From: Desulfobaculum bizertense DSM 18034 | Lineage (GTDB): Bacteria; Desulfobacterota; Desulfovibrionia; Desulfovibrionales; Desulfovibrionaceae | DNA length: 64,000 bases | Assembly: GCF_900167065.1 (NCBI RefSeq) | Contig: NZ_FUYA01000001.1 | Span: 1 to 64,000, forward strand | Direction of reading: 5' to 3' | In this document: piece after piece, positions 8,345 to 15,704 of the stretch | Position numbering within the stretch: the first letter of the stretch is position 1 | Layout of the letters: every line of letters starts with the position of its first letter | The notes under the pieces: generated by a model | Told to the model about the DNA's origin: nothing | Database searches by the model: none | The model's input: the letters and a program-made list of their open reading frames with translations, nothing else | Position numbers and translations under genes: made by a program

Positions 8345-9037
8345 ATGAAACATTTGTGGCACCTGGAAGGTGAGGACTTTTTTCGCCCCCTTGCTCCTGA
8401 GTTGAAGGTGGCATTTGAAGAGGTCTCGACCTCGCATCAGTACAAGAAAAATGACACGATTTTTTTTGAAGGTGATGCGGGAAATTCCTGCTTTTATGTT
8501 GAGAAGGGGCTACTGCGTATTTTTAAGGTGTCCCAGAGCGGAAAAGAACCAAGTTATTTTATTCGGCGCACTGGGGAACTTTTTGGCGTTGCCGAGGTTT
8601 TGGAAAGTCTTCCCAGAAAGGCCAATGCGCAGGCCTTGACTCCGCTGATACTTCGCGAAATTTCTCGCTCTGCCCTAGAAAAGCTTCTTGAAGAATATCC
8701 GCAGTTCTCGCGACGGGTCATTACGGAACTTGGGAAGCGTATCCGGTACCTCGGAGATCAGGTGGAAAGCCTGATGACCTGTGACGTGACCGTGCGCATG
8801 GCGCGGCTTCTCTTTTATCTTGCTCAGGATGAGATTGCGGATGAATCCGATCTTGATCGGAAAATTACCATTCCTATTTCTTTGACCCAGCATCAGCTCG
8901 CAGCCATGACAGGCTCCTGCCAGCAGACCGTGAGTGACGTGCTTGGTCGTTTTCAAAAGCAGGGCCTGCTTCGGCTTTCCCGAAAGCGTATTGAGCTTTT
9001 GGATCTTCGGGCACTTTCAACGCTGTCTGAATCTTAG
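8345..9037 (+). CDS. Crp/Fnr-family transcription regulator (230 aa)
   Basis: N-terminal cyclic-nucleotide-binding-type beta roll (KNDTIFFEGDAGNSCFYVEKGLLRIF, then GELFGVAEVL), long dimerisation helix, and C-terminal winged helix (LTQHQLAAMTGSCQQTVSDVLGRF as the HTH). No Fnr-type N-terminal cysteine set, so no obvious Fe-S cluster; effector unknown. ATG at 8345 has GGGAGG 4 nt upstream. It sits immediately after the AprAB-like terminator and probably controls that operon. An FNR/CRP-type palindrome at 43962-43975 is a further candidate target. Confidence 0.88.
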   Translation: MKHLWHLEGEDFFRPLAPELKVAFEEVSTSHQYKKNDTIFFEGDAGNSCFYVEKGLLRIFKVSQSGKEPSYFIRRTGELFGVAEVLESLPRKANAQALTPLILREISRSALEKLLEEYPQFSRRVITELGKRIRYLGDQVESLMTCDVTVRMARLLFYLAQDEIADESDLDRKITIPISLTQHQLAAMTGSCQQTVSDVLGRFQKQGLLRLSRKRIELLDLRALSTLSES

Positions 9038-9098
9038 GCGTGGCTCAGCCTCTGCCCCTGTGCTAGAATTTTGCAAATTCTGGATGAGGGAGGCGAGT

Positions 9099-9722
9099 AT
9101 GCTTTTTCGACGTATTTTTTATTTGGGCCTTGGGGTGATGCTGTTTTCTGGCAGCATGTGTTTTGCGGCCGAGGCTGGACTGGCAGATACAGGCAAACCC
9201 GCGACAGCGATTTTTGCGGGAGGCTGTTTCTGGTGCATGGAGAAGCCTTTTGATTCTGAGGAAGGCGTGCTGTCGACGACGGTCGGCTACACTGGTGGCA
9301 CATCTGGCAACCCGACGTATGAGCAGGTTTCTGGTGGCGGGACTGGGCATGTGGAAGCCATTCTTGTCCGGTATGACACAATAAAGGTGAGCTACGAACG
9401 GTTGCTTGAAATCTACTGGCGCAATGTCGACCCGCTGGATGGACAAGGGCAGTTTTGTGATCGGGGAAACCAGTATCGCCCTGTGATTTTTGTGGCGGAC
9501 AAGGTGCAGGAAGAGGCTGCAAAGAAATCAAAGGCTGACCTTGCCTTGTCTGGTTTGCTGATCGACAAGATTCGGGTGGAAATTCTTCCTGCGGAAAAAT
9601 TTTGGCCAGCAGAAGAGTCTCATCAGGATTATTACCGGAAGAATCCTATCAGGTATGGCTTTTACCGAAAGTCATGCGGGAGGGACAAGCGGCTGAAACA
9701 GGTCTGGAAAGATGCAAAATAA
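9099..9722 (+). CDS. msrA: Peptide methionine sulfoxide reductase MsrA, exported (207 aa)
   Basis: Reduces methionine-S-sulfoxide in proteins. Active-site GGCFWC at 41-46 with nucleophile C43; further MsrA motifs GYTGG and GHVEAI follow, then DPLDGQGQFCDRGNQYRP. The first 25 residues (MLFRRIFYLGLGVMLFSGSM plus a CFA-A end) form a signal peptide, so the enzyme works outside the cytoplasm. No MsrB partner or fused MsrB is present. ATG at 9099 follows GAGGGAGG; an ATG at 9084 in frame is possible but would bury the signal peptide start. Late Cys in RKSCGRD may be a recycling cysteine. Confidence 0.93.
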   Translation: MLFRRIFYLGLGVMLFSGSMCFAAEAGLADTGKPATAIFAGGCFWCMEKPFDSEEGVLSTTVGYTGGTSGNPTYEQVSGGGTGHVEAILVRYDTIKVSYERLLEIYWRNVDPLDGQGQFCDRGNQYRPVIFVADKVQEEAAKKSKADLALSGLLIDKIRVEILPAEKFWPAEESHQDYYRKNPIRYGFYRKSCGRDKRLKQVWKDAK

Positions 9723-9725
9723 GTG

Positions 9726-9762
9726 AAGCCCCGTGCTCATGTGAGGACGGGGCTTTTTTTTG
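9726..9762 (+). terminator. Intrinsic terminator after msrA
   Basis: AGCCCCGT/ACGGGGCT stem followed by eight T residues. Confidence 0.9.
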
Positions 9763-9778
9763 TGGAGACGTCTACTCG

Positions 9779-10216
9779 TTACACTGCCGTGGCTTCGGCC
9801 TCGACAGGGCAGGGGAAGACAACGTCGTAGACCCAGTTAAACACAAAGGCGTAGCCCATATAGAATGTGGACATGCCGATGTTTGTGACAAGAGCCTTGC
9901 TCAGGGCGATGTCCAGCCACCATGCAACGCCGGGAAGGGTCAGAAGCATGAAGGTGACTTCAAACATCAGTGCGTGGAATGCGCGCATCCACACGGGACG
10001 CTCATTCACGGGGCGCTTGAGCATGACCAGTGCGTGGTCAAAGAGCCAGTTGTAGGCATAGTTCCAAAACATGGCGCTAAGGCTCAGGGAAATGCTCAGG
10101 ACGCCTGTGTGGCTAATGGGCTTATTCAAAATCCAGGCGAGTATTGGGGCGGAAATCATCAACCCACAAATCTCAAAAAGGATGGCATGACGAATGCGGT
10201 CGTTTGTCGTTCTCAT
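9779..10216 (-). CDS. PACE-family efflux protein, two BTP domains (145 aa)
   Basis: Four membrane helices arranged as two repeats, each starting with a conserved FE: HAILFEICGLMISAPILAWI, and LMFEVTFMLLTLPGVAWWL. This is the AceI-like proteobacterial antimicrobial compound efflux (PACE) pattern; members export chlorhexidine-like biocides and short diamines. Conserved NW motifs (YNWLFD, FNWVYD) close each half. Length is typical. Divergent from a LysR regulator, the usual arrangement for PACE genes. Confidence 0.9.
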   Translation of the reverse strand: MRTTNDRIRHAILFEICGLMISAPILAWILNKPISHTGVLSISLSLSAMFWNYAYNWLFDHALVMLKRPVNERPVWMRAFHALMFEVTFMLLTLPGVAWWLDIALSKALVTNIGMSTFYMGYAFVFNWVYDVVFPCPVEAEATAV

Positions 10217-10286
10217 TGTAAACCTCGTAAAAAATCAGTGAACGTGTGCTCTATTATCGCGTTTACAGGTATTATCCAGTCAGGTA

Positions 10287-10305
10287 CTATCTGCTTATCA
10301 GATAG
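10287..10305 (+). promoter_or_regulatory. Inverted repeat, candidate LysR operator
   Basis: Perfect 7-bp inverted repeat CTATCTG-cttat-CAGATAG between the divergent PACE and LysR genes, about 20 bp before the regulator start. Position and symmetry fit autoregulation and control of the efflux gene. Confidence 0.65.
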
Positions 10306-10325
10306 ATAAAGAGAGGAGCACCGGT

Positions 10326-11207
10326 GTGGATTTGCATTTAGATCAGCTACGAGCGTTTGTAACCGCCTCAGAACAAGGCTCTTTTTCTGCTGCTGCACGA
10401 AAGCTGGGGCGCGCTCAGTCCGCAGTGAGCACAGCAATACAGAATTTGGAAATTGATCTTGGTATTGATCTTTTTGATCGAAGTGGAAAATTTCCGCATC
10501 TGACAGAGGCTGGCGAAGCACTCCTGCAGGATGCCCGACAGATTTTGGAGCGGGGACAAGACATGCAGGAGCGAGCACACTCTCTTGCCTCCGGCTTTGA
10601 AAGCCGGGTCACCATTGCGACGGACGAAATGGCGCCGCCAAGGATGCTGGAGCGGGTTTTGCGTTCGTTTAGCACTGCGTTTCCCCGGGTTGAGCTGGAG
10701 TGCCTTTTTGCGGCGTTTAGTGATGTTGGGGAGTTGGTGAGTTCTGGGCGCGCGCAGATGGGGCTGGTGACGCCTCTTCGGTCTGGTGCTCCGCAGGGCG
10801 TGAATTTTCGGCTTATGCTCAACATTGAATTTGCTGTTGTAGCTGCGCCTGAGCATCCTCTTGCGCGTCAGGGCATGGTGTCTTTGGAAAACCTTTCTGA
10901 ATACCGGGAAATCATTCCGACCAATCGTGGCGGCGAGCGCATGGAAGAGACCTCAATTATTGGGCGATCCATTTGGCTTGCCGAGAATTATTTTATTGTG
11001 CGGAGTATGGTGGAGTCTGGTGTGGGCTGGGCATTTTTGCCGCAGCAGCTTGCGCAGGAATCTTTGCAGGCAGGGCGGATTGTGGAACTTCCGCTGAGCT
11101 TTAAGGGAGCGCAGGTGACGACGCCACTGTATCTTTTGTGGCCGCGAGGCCGTCGGCTTGGGCCTGCGGCATCATGGCTTCTCTCTGAGCTGGAAAAAAG
11201 CATGTAA
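10326..11207 (+). CDS. LysR-family regulator divergent from PACE gene (293 aa)
   Basis: N-terminal winged HTH with the family pattern LDQLRAFVTASEQGSFSAAAR then RAQSAVSTAIQNLE; the rest is a two-lobed effector-binding domain. It starts with GTG at 10326, preceded by GAGAGGAG about 6 nt upstream; no better ATG exists. Likely controls the neighbouring efflux gene through the inverted repeat between them; the ligand may be an efflux substrate (family knowledge plus context). Confidence 0.92.
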   Translation: MDLHLDQLRAFVTASEQGSFSAAARKLGRAQSAVSTAIQNLEIDLGIDLFDRSGKFPHLTEAGEALLQDARQILERGQDMQERAHSLASGFESRVTIATDEMAPPRMLERVLRSFSTAFPRVELECLFAAFSDVGELVSSGRAQMGLVTPLRSGAPQGVNFRLMLNIEFAVVAAPEHPLARQGMVSLENLSEYREIIPTNRGGERMEETSIIGRSIWLAENYFIVRSMVESGVGWAFLPQQLAQESLQAGRIVELPLSFKGAQVTTPLYLLWPRGRRLGPAASWLLSELEKSM

Positions 11208-11211
11208 AAAA

Positions 11212-11236
11212 AGGCCGTCCCCAAAAGGAACGGCCT
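11212..11236. terminator. Bidirectional terminator between LysR and FadL-like genes
   Basis: AGGCCGT/ACGGCCT stem with seven A before it (T-run for the minus-strand gene) and a T-rich tail after it. Serves the two convergent genes. Confidence 0.85.
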
Positions 11237-11260
11237 GTATTTTATCTGAAGGAGAATGTC

Positions 11261-12553
11261 TTAGAAGCTGTAGCTTACAGACATACCGATGAGGTGAGAG
11301 TGTCCACCCTCAAGGCGGGACTCCGGAACACCATCATGCGGGCGGGCTTCGATGTCACGACCCTTCATCCACAGGTAGCTGTAGGACAGGTCAACGGTCC
11401 ACTGGTCAAAGCGCATGCCGACACCGGTGTTGACCATCTGGCGGTCATTGCCCGGGACAGCGTAATCTGCGTATTCGTCCTGAATGGGGGATTCGTCAAA
11501 GACGTAACCTGCACGCAGGTCCATCCAGTCGTAGAGGCGGTATTCTGCACCAACCTGATAGCGCCATGTGTCGTGCCAGTTTTTGTCGGACACGATGTCA
11601 GAGGGCATGCTGTCGATCTCAAAAGTGAGGTCGGTGTAGCTGCTCCAGTCGGTGTGAATGGCGTCAACTTCGATGCTCAGGCGTTCGGTGGGTTTCACCA
11701 TGACGCCGAAGGACGTGGAAGCCGGGATTGGGGCTGTACCCTGTGCGTTGGAGCGTTTGCCAAACATGGCATTCAGGGTGGGGTCGGCGAGGTACGCTTT
11801 GCCGCCGGGGTTGGCGTCGAAGTGAGCCTTGCCTTCAACAGTCATATCAATCTGGCTGTGGTATGTGGCACCAAATGCCAGCCAGTCAAAAGGCTTGTAG
11901 TGCAGACCAACGTTCCAGCCCGGTGCCCATCCCTGTGCACGAAGCTTGGTTTTGATGTCGTAGGTGTTGTCGTCGTAGTCATAGTCAGAGCCACTCAGAG
12001 TGCGAGGATCCGTTGCGTTATCAAAGGCAAATTCCATGATCATTGCCTCGAAACCAACAGCGAAAGACAGGTTGTCCGTCACTTTGAATGCGAGGTTGGG
12101 GTTCACGGAAACGGCCTTGATGCCTGCATAAGAGCAGTTGTAGCGACCTGCCCAGCTTTCATCGTCCGTGTATTCTGTTCCCAGACCGACACGGGAGAAC
12201 ACGCCCAGACCGAACCATGCGCGGTCACTCATCTGGTGTGTGTAGTATGCGTGAGGAATGGTCCAGGCGGTGTTGGAACCTTTGCCGTCAGAACCGGAGT
12301 CACCCACCTTGATGGTCGCATTGGGGGCAATGATGGTCATGCCGCCCATGACATTGATACCCTCAAGCTGGGTGATGCCTGCCGGATTGTAGGCAACGGC
12401 GCTTGGGTCGTCTGCGCGGGCAATCAGTGTGCCGCCCAAAGCATTTCCTCGTGCGCTCCATTCATAAATTCCGTAGCCAGCTGCAAAAGCCTGTGATGCA
12501 AAAATGCCCAGCATACAGACTGTCGCAAGCAAAATTCTCATTGTGGTCTTCAC
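11261..12553 (-). CDS. FadL/OMPP1-family outer membrane protein (430 aa)
   Basis: Outer-membrane beta barrel for hydrophobic compounds. Signal peptide of about 24 residues ends SQAFA-AG. The mature start GYGIYEWSARGNALGG followed by DDPSAVAYNPAGI is the FadL hallmark. Many alternating strands follow and the protein ends with aromatic SVSYSF, typical for barrel insertion. Starts with GTG at 12553, behind GGAGGGG; ATG four codons in is the alternative. Long-chain fatty acids or aromatics are family substrates; nothing nearby shows which. Upstream lie the inverted repeats at 12657-12715. Confidence 0.92.
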   Translation of the reverse strand: MKTTMRILLATVCMLGIFASQAFAAGYGIYEWSARGNALGGTLIARADDPSAVAYNPAGITQLEGINVMGGMTIIAPNATIKVGDSGSDGKGSNTAWTIPHAYYTHQMSDRAWFGLGVFSRVGLGTEYTDDESWAGRYNCSYAGIKAVSVNPNLAFKVTDNLSFAVGFEAMIMEFAFDNATDPRTLSGSDYDYDDNTYDIKTKLRAQGWAPGWNVGLHYKPFDWLAFGATYHSQIDMTVEGKAHFDANPGGKAYLADPTLNAMFGKRSNAQGTAPIPASTSFGVMVKPTERLSIEVDAIHTDWSSYTDLTFEIDSMPSDIVSDKNWHDTWRYQVGAEYRLYDWMDLRAGYVFDESPIQDEYADYAVPGNDRQMVNTGVGMRFDQWTVDLSYSYLWMKGRDIEARPHDGVPESRLEGGHSHLIGMSVSYSF

Positions 12554-12656
12554 TGCAACCCCTCCAAAAATCTCTCATTCATTCTATTTTTCAGACACGT
12601 AAATCCGAAACTGGGAACATATATGAATTCTATTGCTTTGCAATGGAACTGGCACA

Positions 12657-12715
12657 AAAAGTTCATTCATATTTTATGAAGGTAGAGAGGGGCGTTTCAC
12701 TTTTGATGAACTTTT
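12657..12715. promoter_or_regulatory. Spaced inverted repeats, candidate operator for the PAS-CI regulator
   Basis: AAAAGTTCAT at 12657-12666 and its exact complement ATGAACTTTT at 12706-12715, 39 bp apart. Overlapping the left arm is a 15-bp palindrome TTCATA-ttt-TATGAA (12666-12680). The block lies between the divergent FadL-like gene and the PAS regulator gene, so it could control both. Confidence 0.5.
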
Positions 12716-12771
12716 GGGTATATTGCTTAAGATATGAGGCCGTAAAAAGCGCGTTTTGAGTGAGGTATACA

Positions 12772-14436
12772 ATGCAGGATCAACTTGAATTTTACAGCAA
12801 AGGTCTTGAAGATTTTCAGGATTGTGGCGTTGTGTTTCGGCGGGACGGGACACTGCTTTTTGCCAATGAGGCGTATTTGAAAAAGCGGGGCATGAGCAAG
12901 GAAGATGCTCTTGGCCGGAATATTTTTGATCTCATTGACCCGATGGAAGAAGAAACGCTTCGGGGGGCTGTGCTTCAGGCTGTGGACAGCACGCACATGT
13001 GTGAAATCGTCTTGCGCATGCGAACTCTTGATGGCTCTGGAGTGAGGCAGTTTCGCTGGCAGGGAATGGAAATCCTGACTCCGGAAGGACAGGAGAATCT
13101 CATCGTTGCGCAGGGGCGCCCCCTGCATCCACTTGGTGAGGATGATGACAGCGTTATGGGCTTCACCATTAGCACCAACGGAAACATTCTGGACGTCAGT
13201 GAGGACATTTGCACCATGTGTGGCTACACCCGCGAAGAAGTCCTGAACGTCAACACCTCACAGCTCTACTACACCCCGGAGGAGCGGCGGACCATTCGTA
13301 ATCTGCTTCGGCGCGGTGGCATTGAGCGAGGGCAGGTGACCTTGCGCTGCAAGGACGGCTCCCCCATGAATTTTTTGTTCACTGTGCAGCCCGTTCGCGA
13401 TGCCAAGGGGCATATTCGTTCATTTTCTGGCTATTTTATTCCCAGCGGTTTCCCGCACGCTGCGCGTCTCGTCAAAGACTTCACTCCCGTTGTCAATGCT
13501 CTCCCAGATATTGCCTGGGCGCAGGGGCGAGACCATCGCCTCGTGGCTGTGAATGATGCCTACTGTGATGCCTTTGGACTTTCTCGTGACAAGGTCCTTG
13601 GGCATTTGGAAGCAGATTTTTTGCCGCCGGAGCAGGCTCAGCTTTTGGTTCAGGCCGCTATCAACGTGTTTCAGGAGCGCCGGGAAATTATCACCCCTAT
13701 GGCCCCGCACTTTAATGGTCAGGAGCGCTGGTACAGGATTGTTCGGCGTCCGGTTTTTGATGACGCCAATCGGGAAGTCATTGGTTTGGTGGGGATTTGT
13801 CGCGATATTACATCTGCCGTGAAACAGGAAACCGAGTACATGCGGAGTCTTGGCGAGGAGAGTTTTGACGCGCTCATCGTTATTGACGGTGAAGGTCGCA
13901 TTATTCGGCGAGCAAGCAAGGTGCTCGACCCGCCTGTGCTTGGCGACGAGGCCGGAGTGGGGCGGGTTGCTGGTGATCTCACGCAGATTGTGGACATCCT
14001 GCATTCAGACGACCTTGAGCTTGCGCAGGAAGCTATGCGAAAAGTCATGACCCGCAAGAAGCCTCTCAGCTTTGAGTGTCGTGTGCGCAACAGGAGCCGA
14101 CGCTACACGCGTGTTTTCATTCGCGCGCATTACAACGACCGCTTTTTTGACGAACCGCGCATGTATGTCAATGTTCGCGATCTCTCTCATGCTGAGTCGC
14201 TCAGGTCTGCCGAGAGTGTTCTCTCCCGGCTTCGCGAGGCGACATCCAGCGAGACATGGAAGGAGCTTGCTGCATTTTTGAACGTGTCTTCTGCATCCGT
14301 TTCCAATGCCCGCAAGAACAACCGGATTCCACCGGATTGGCTTATTACGGTTGGTGCACGCACGGATACGTCCATAGACTGGCTTTTGACTGGGCTTGGT
14401 CCGCAGCATCGAAAGCATGTCGTTATGGAAGAATAG
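12772..14436 (+). CDS. Multi-PAS regulator with C-terminal CI-repressor-type HTH (554 aa)
   Basis: At least three PAS domains: first about residues 5-115 (DCGVVFRRDGTLLFANEAYL), second about 120-230 (ISTNGNILDVSEDICTMCGY), third about 240-350 (HRLVAVNDAYCDAFGL), and a degenerate fourth up to about 470. No kinase, GGDEF or EAL domain follows. The last 75 residues (SVLSRLREATSSETWKELAAFL..., then SSASVSNARKNNRIPPDWL and SIDWLLTG) match the Bac_CI_repr phage-repressor HTH domain. So it reads as a one-component sensor that binds DNA. ATG at 12772 has GAGG 6 nt upstream; an in-frame GTG four codons earlier has none. Confidence 0.8.
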   Translation: MQDQLEFYSKGLEDFQDCGVVFRRDGTLLFANEAYLKKRGMSKEDALGRNIFDLIDPMEEETLRGAVLQAVDSTHMCEIVLRMRTLDGSGVRQFRWQGMEILTPEGQENLIVAQGRPLHPLGEDDDSVMGFTISTNGNILDVSEDICTMCGYTREEVLNVNTSQLYYTPEERRTIRNLLRRGGIERGQVTLRCKDGSPMNFLFTVQPVRDAKGHIRSFSGYFIPSGFPHAARLVKDFTPVVNALPDIAWAQGRDHRLVAVNDAYCDAFGLSRDKVLGHLEADFLPPEQAQLLVQAAINVFQERREIITPMAPHFNGQERWYRIVRRPVFDDANREVIGLVGICRDITSAVKQETEYMRSLGEESFDALIVIDGEGRIIRRASKVLDPPVLGDEAGVGRVAGDLTQIVDILHSDDLELAQEAMRKVMTRKKPLSFECRVRNRSRRYTRVFIRAHYNDRFFDEPRMYVNVRDLSHAESLRSAESVLSRLREATSSETWKELAAFLNVSSASVSNARKNNRIPPDWLITVGARTDTSIDWLLTGLGPQHRKHVVMEE

Positions 14437-15124
14437 TTCCTTCTATACAGAAAATACGAGGCGTACACGCACACTTCACGGCAGGTAGGGATGCCGTGTC
14501 GTGTCGTGGTGTGTTAATGAATAGAATATGGAGGTTTTCCTTCAACTGATGAGGGGTCTATGAAGGAGGATTTTCCGCACGCGCCGTGTGGTTTGTAGGA
14601 GGACGGTGCACGGCGCGTGCGGGAAATTGGGTGAAGCCGGAATGTGGGACGGCTTCGTAGTAGGATACGGTGTTTGGCAGTTTTCGAATCGTCAACGGTC
14701 TTCGTTTGCAGATTCTCTATCGTAGCAGGCGGTGGGAGCTACCTGCATCAGTCCAAGGCGTTTGTGACGGAACGGACCTCGGAACTGTTACGATATGGGG
14801 GCGTTGGATTTCTCCGTTGCCCTTGAGAATGATTTGTAATTATTTTCACAATACATGGCAACCCTTTTGTGAAATATTTTGCAAATAATTTTAAACCCCG
14901 TGAAATCAAGCAATTAGCGGGGTTGTTCTAAAAAAGTCGTTTGAATGACAAAAGATTGATAGCAAAAAGTTAATCAAAATCAAGTAGTTAAATATAGTAA
15001 AGGTCTTGAATTTTTGGCTCTCGGGCTGCGTTTTTGCGCTATCTCTATGCGACAAAATTCACAAATAGCCGCGCGGCAGCGTCTTTTTATGAATGGTCCT
15101 ACCAATAAAGGCTTTTGGCGGTAT
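14437..15124. other. Gene-free stretch with strong secondary structure, possible RNA gene
   Basis: No convincing coding frame. Structures seen on the plus strand: TCCTTCA/TGAAGGA (14538-14567); an 18-bp inverted repeat with one mismatch, arms 14571-14588 and 14609-14626, loop 20 nt; GAAGCCG/CGGCTTC (14633-14656); GTAGC/GCTAC (14722-14742); and AACCCCG/CGGGGTT (14894-14924). From about 14830 to 15010 the sequence turns AT-rich. This matches no riboswitch, tmRNA, RNase P or SRP core that I recognise. It may be an unannotated structured RNA or a remnant of an insertion. Confidence 0.4.
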
Positions 15125-15700
15125 GCAAGGGCTGGATTGGTGGGAGGGGAAAAGATTGGGGGCCTGCCCCAGCCTGTGAAGGCTGGATGGGTGGGAGGGG
15201 GAAGTTGGGGGCCTGCCCCCAAACCCCCGCGTAAGGGAATGATTCCCTTACGTATCCTCATCGAGTTTGAATTCCATCCACGCTTCGCGTGAATGGAATT
15301 CAAACTTGTTGGGGCTAGCGTCGAGAGCCTCTTTCTCTTTCCCGTGCGTTGCCACCATTTTCTTGCTGAACGCTTGCGTTCAAAAAAGAAGGGGGTGAGG
15401 CGCAAAGAAAAAGAACACGCGCCCAGTTAATTAGGCCGAAAAAAAGGGGCCGGATGAAGGGGAAAGCCAAAGGCTTTCACTCATCCGGCCCCTTTAATTT
15501 CGGGCGAAATCGGGATTCCCAAGGGCCTCGTCCTTGGGCGGGGTCAAGGGGCGGCGCCCCTTGCAGAGGTGCGGGGATAGAGTCCCCGCCCACCCTAGCG
15601 CCCTTGCAGGGTTTGGGGCAGCGCCCCAATAAAAAAAACACCCACCCGCCCTGCGCCTCTTGCAGAGCACGAGACGGAGTCTCGTACCCCACCCACCCAC
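15125..15700 (+). repeat. Mosaic multi-hairpin element, copy 2
   Basis: Between the gene-free stretch and the 3' end of rnr. In order: CCAGCC/GGCTGG (15169-15186); a G-rich stem then CGTAAGGGAA/TTCCCTTACG; hairpin A 15264-15306, type ii, 20-bp arms with one mismatch and loop TTC; hairpin 3 with loop TT; nested hairpin B type beta, arms 15443-15457 and 15481-15495; invariant tail stems; GCGGGGAT/GTCCCCGC (15571-15590); ACGAGAC/GTCTCGT (15669-15685). The element ends at the rnr stop codon. Confidence 0.9.
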
Positions 15701-15704
15701 TTAA

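Noticed and set aside
12650-12666. Sigma-54-like TGGCAC sequence upstream of the PAS gene
   Set aside because: The -12 part reads TTC, not TTGC, at the required spacing.
14546-14553. CTGATGAG, the first half of a hammerhead ribozyme core
   Set aside because: No matching GAAA after a stem and no closing stems I or III, so it is chance.
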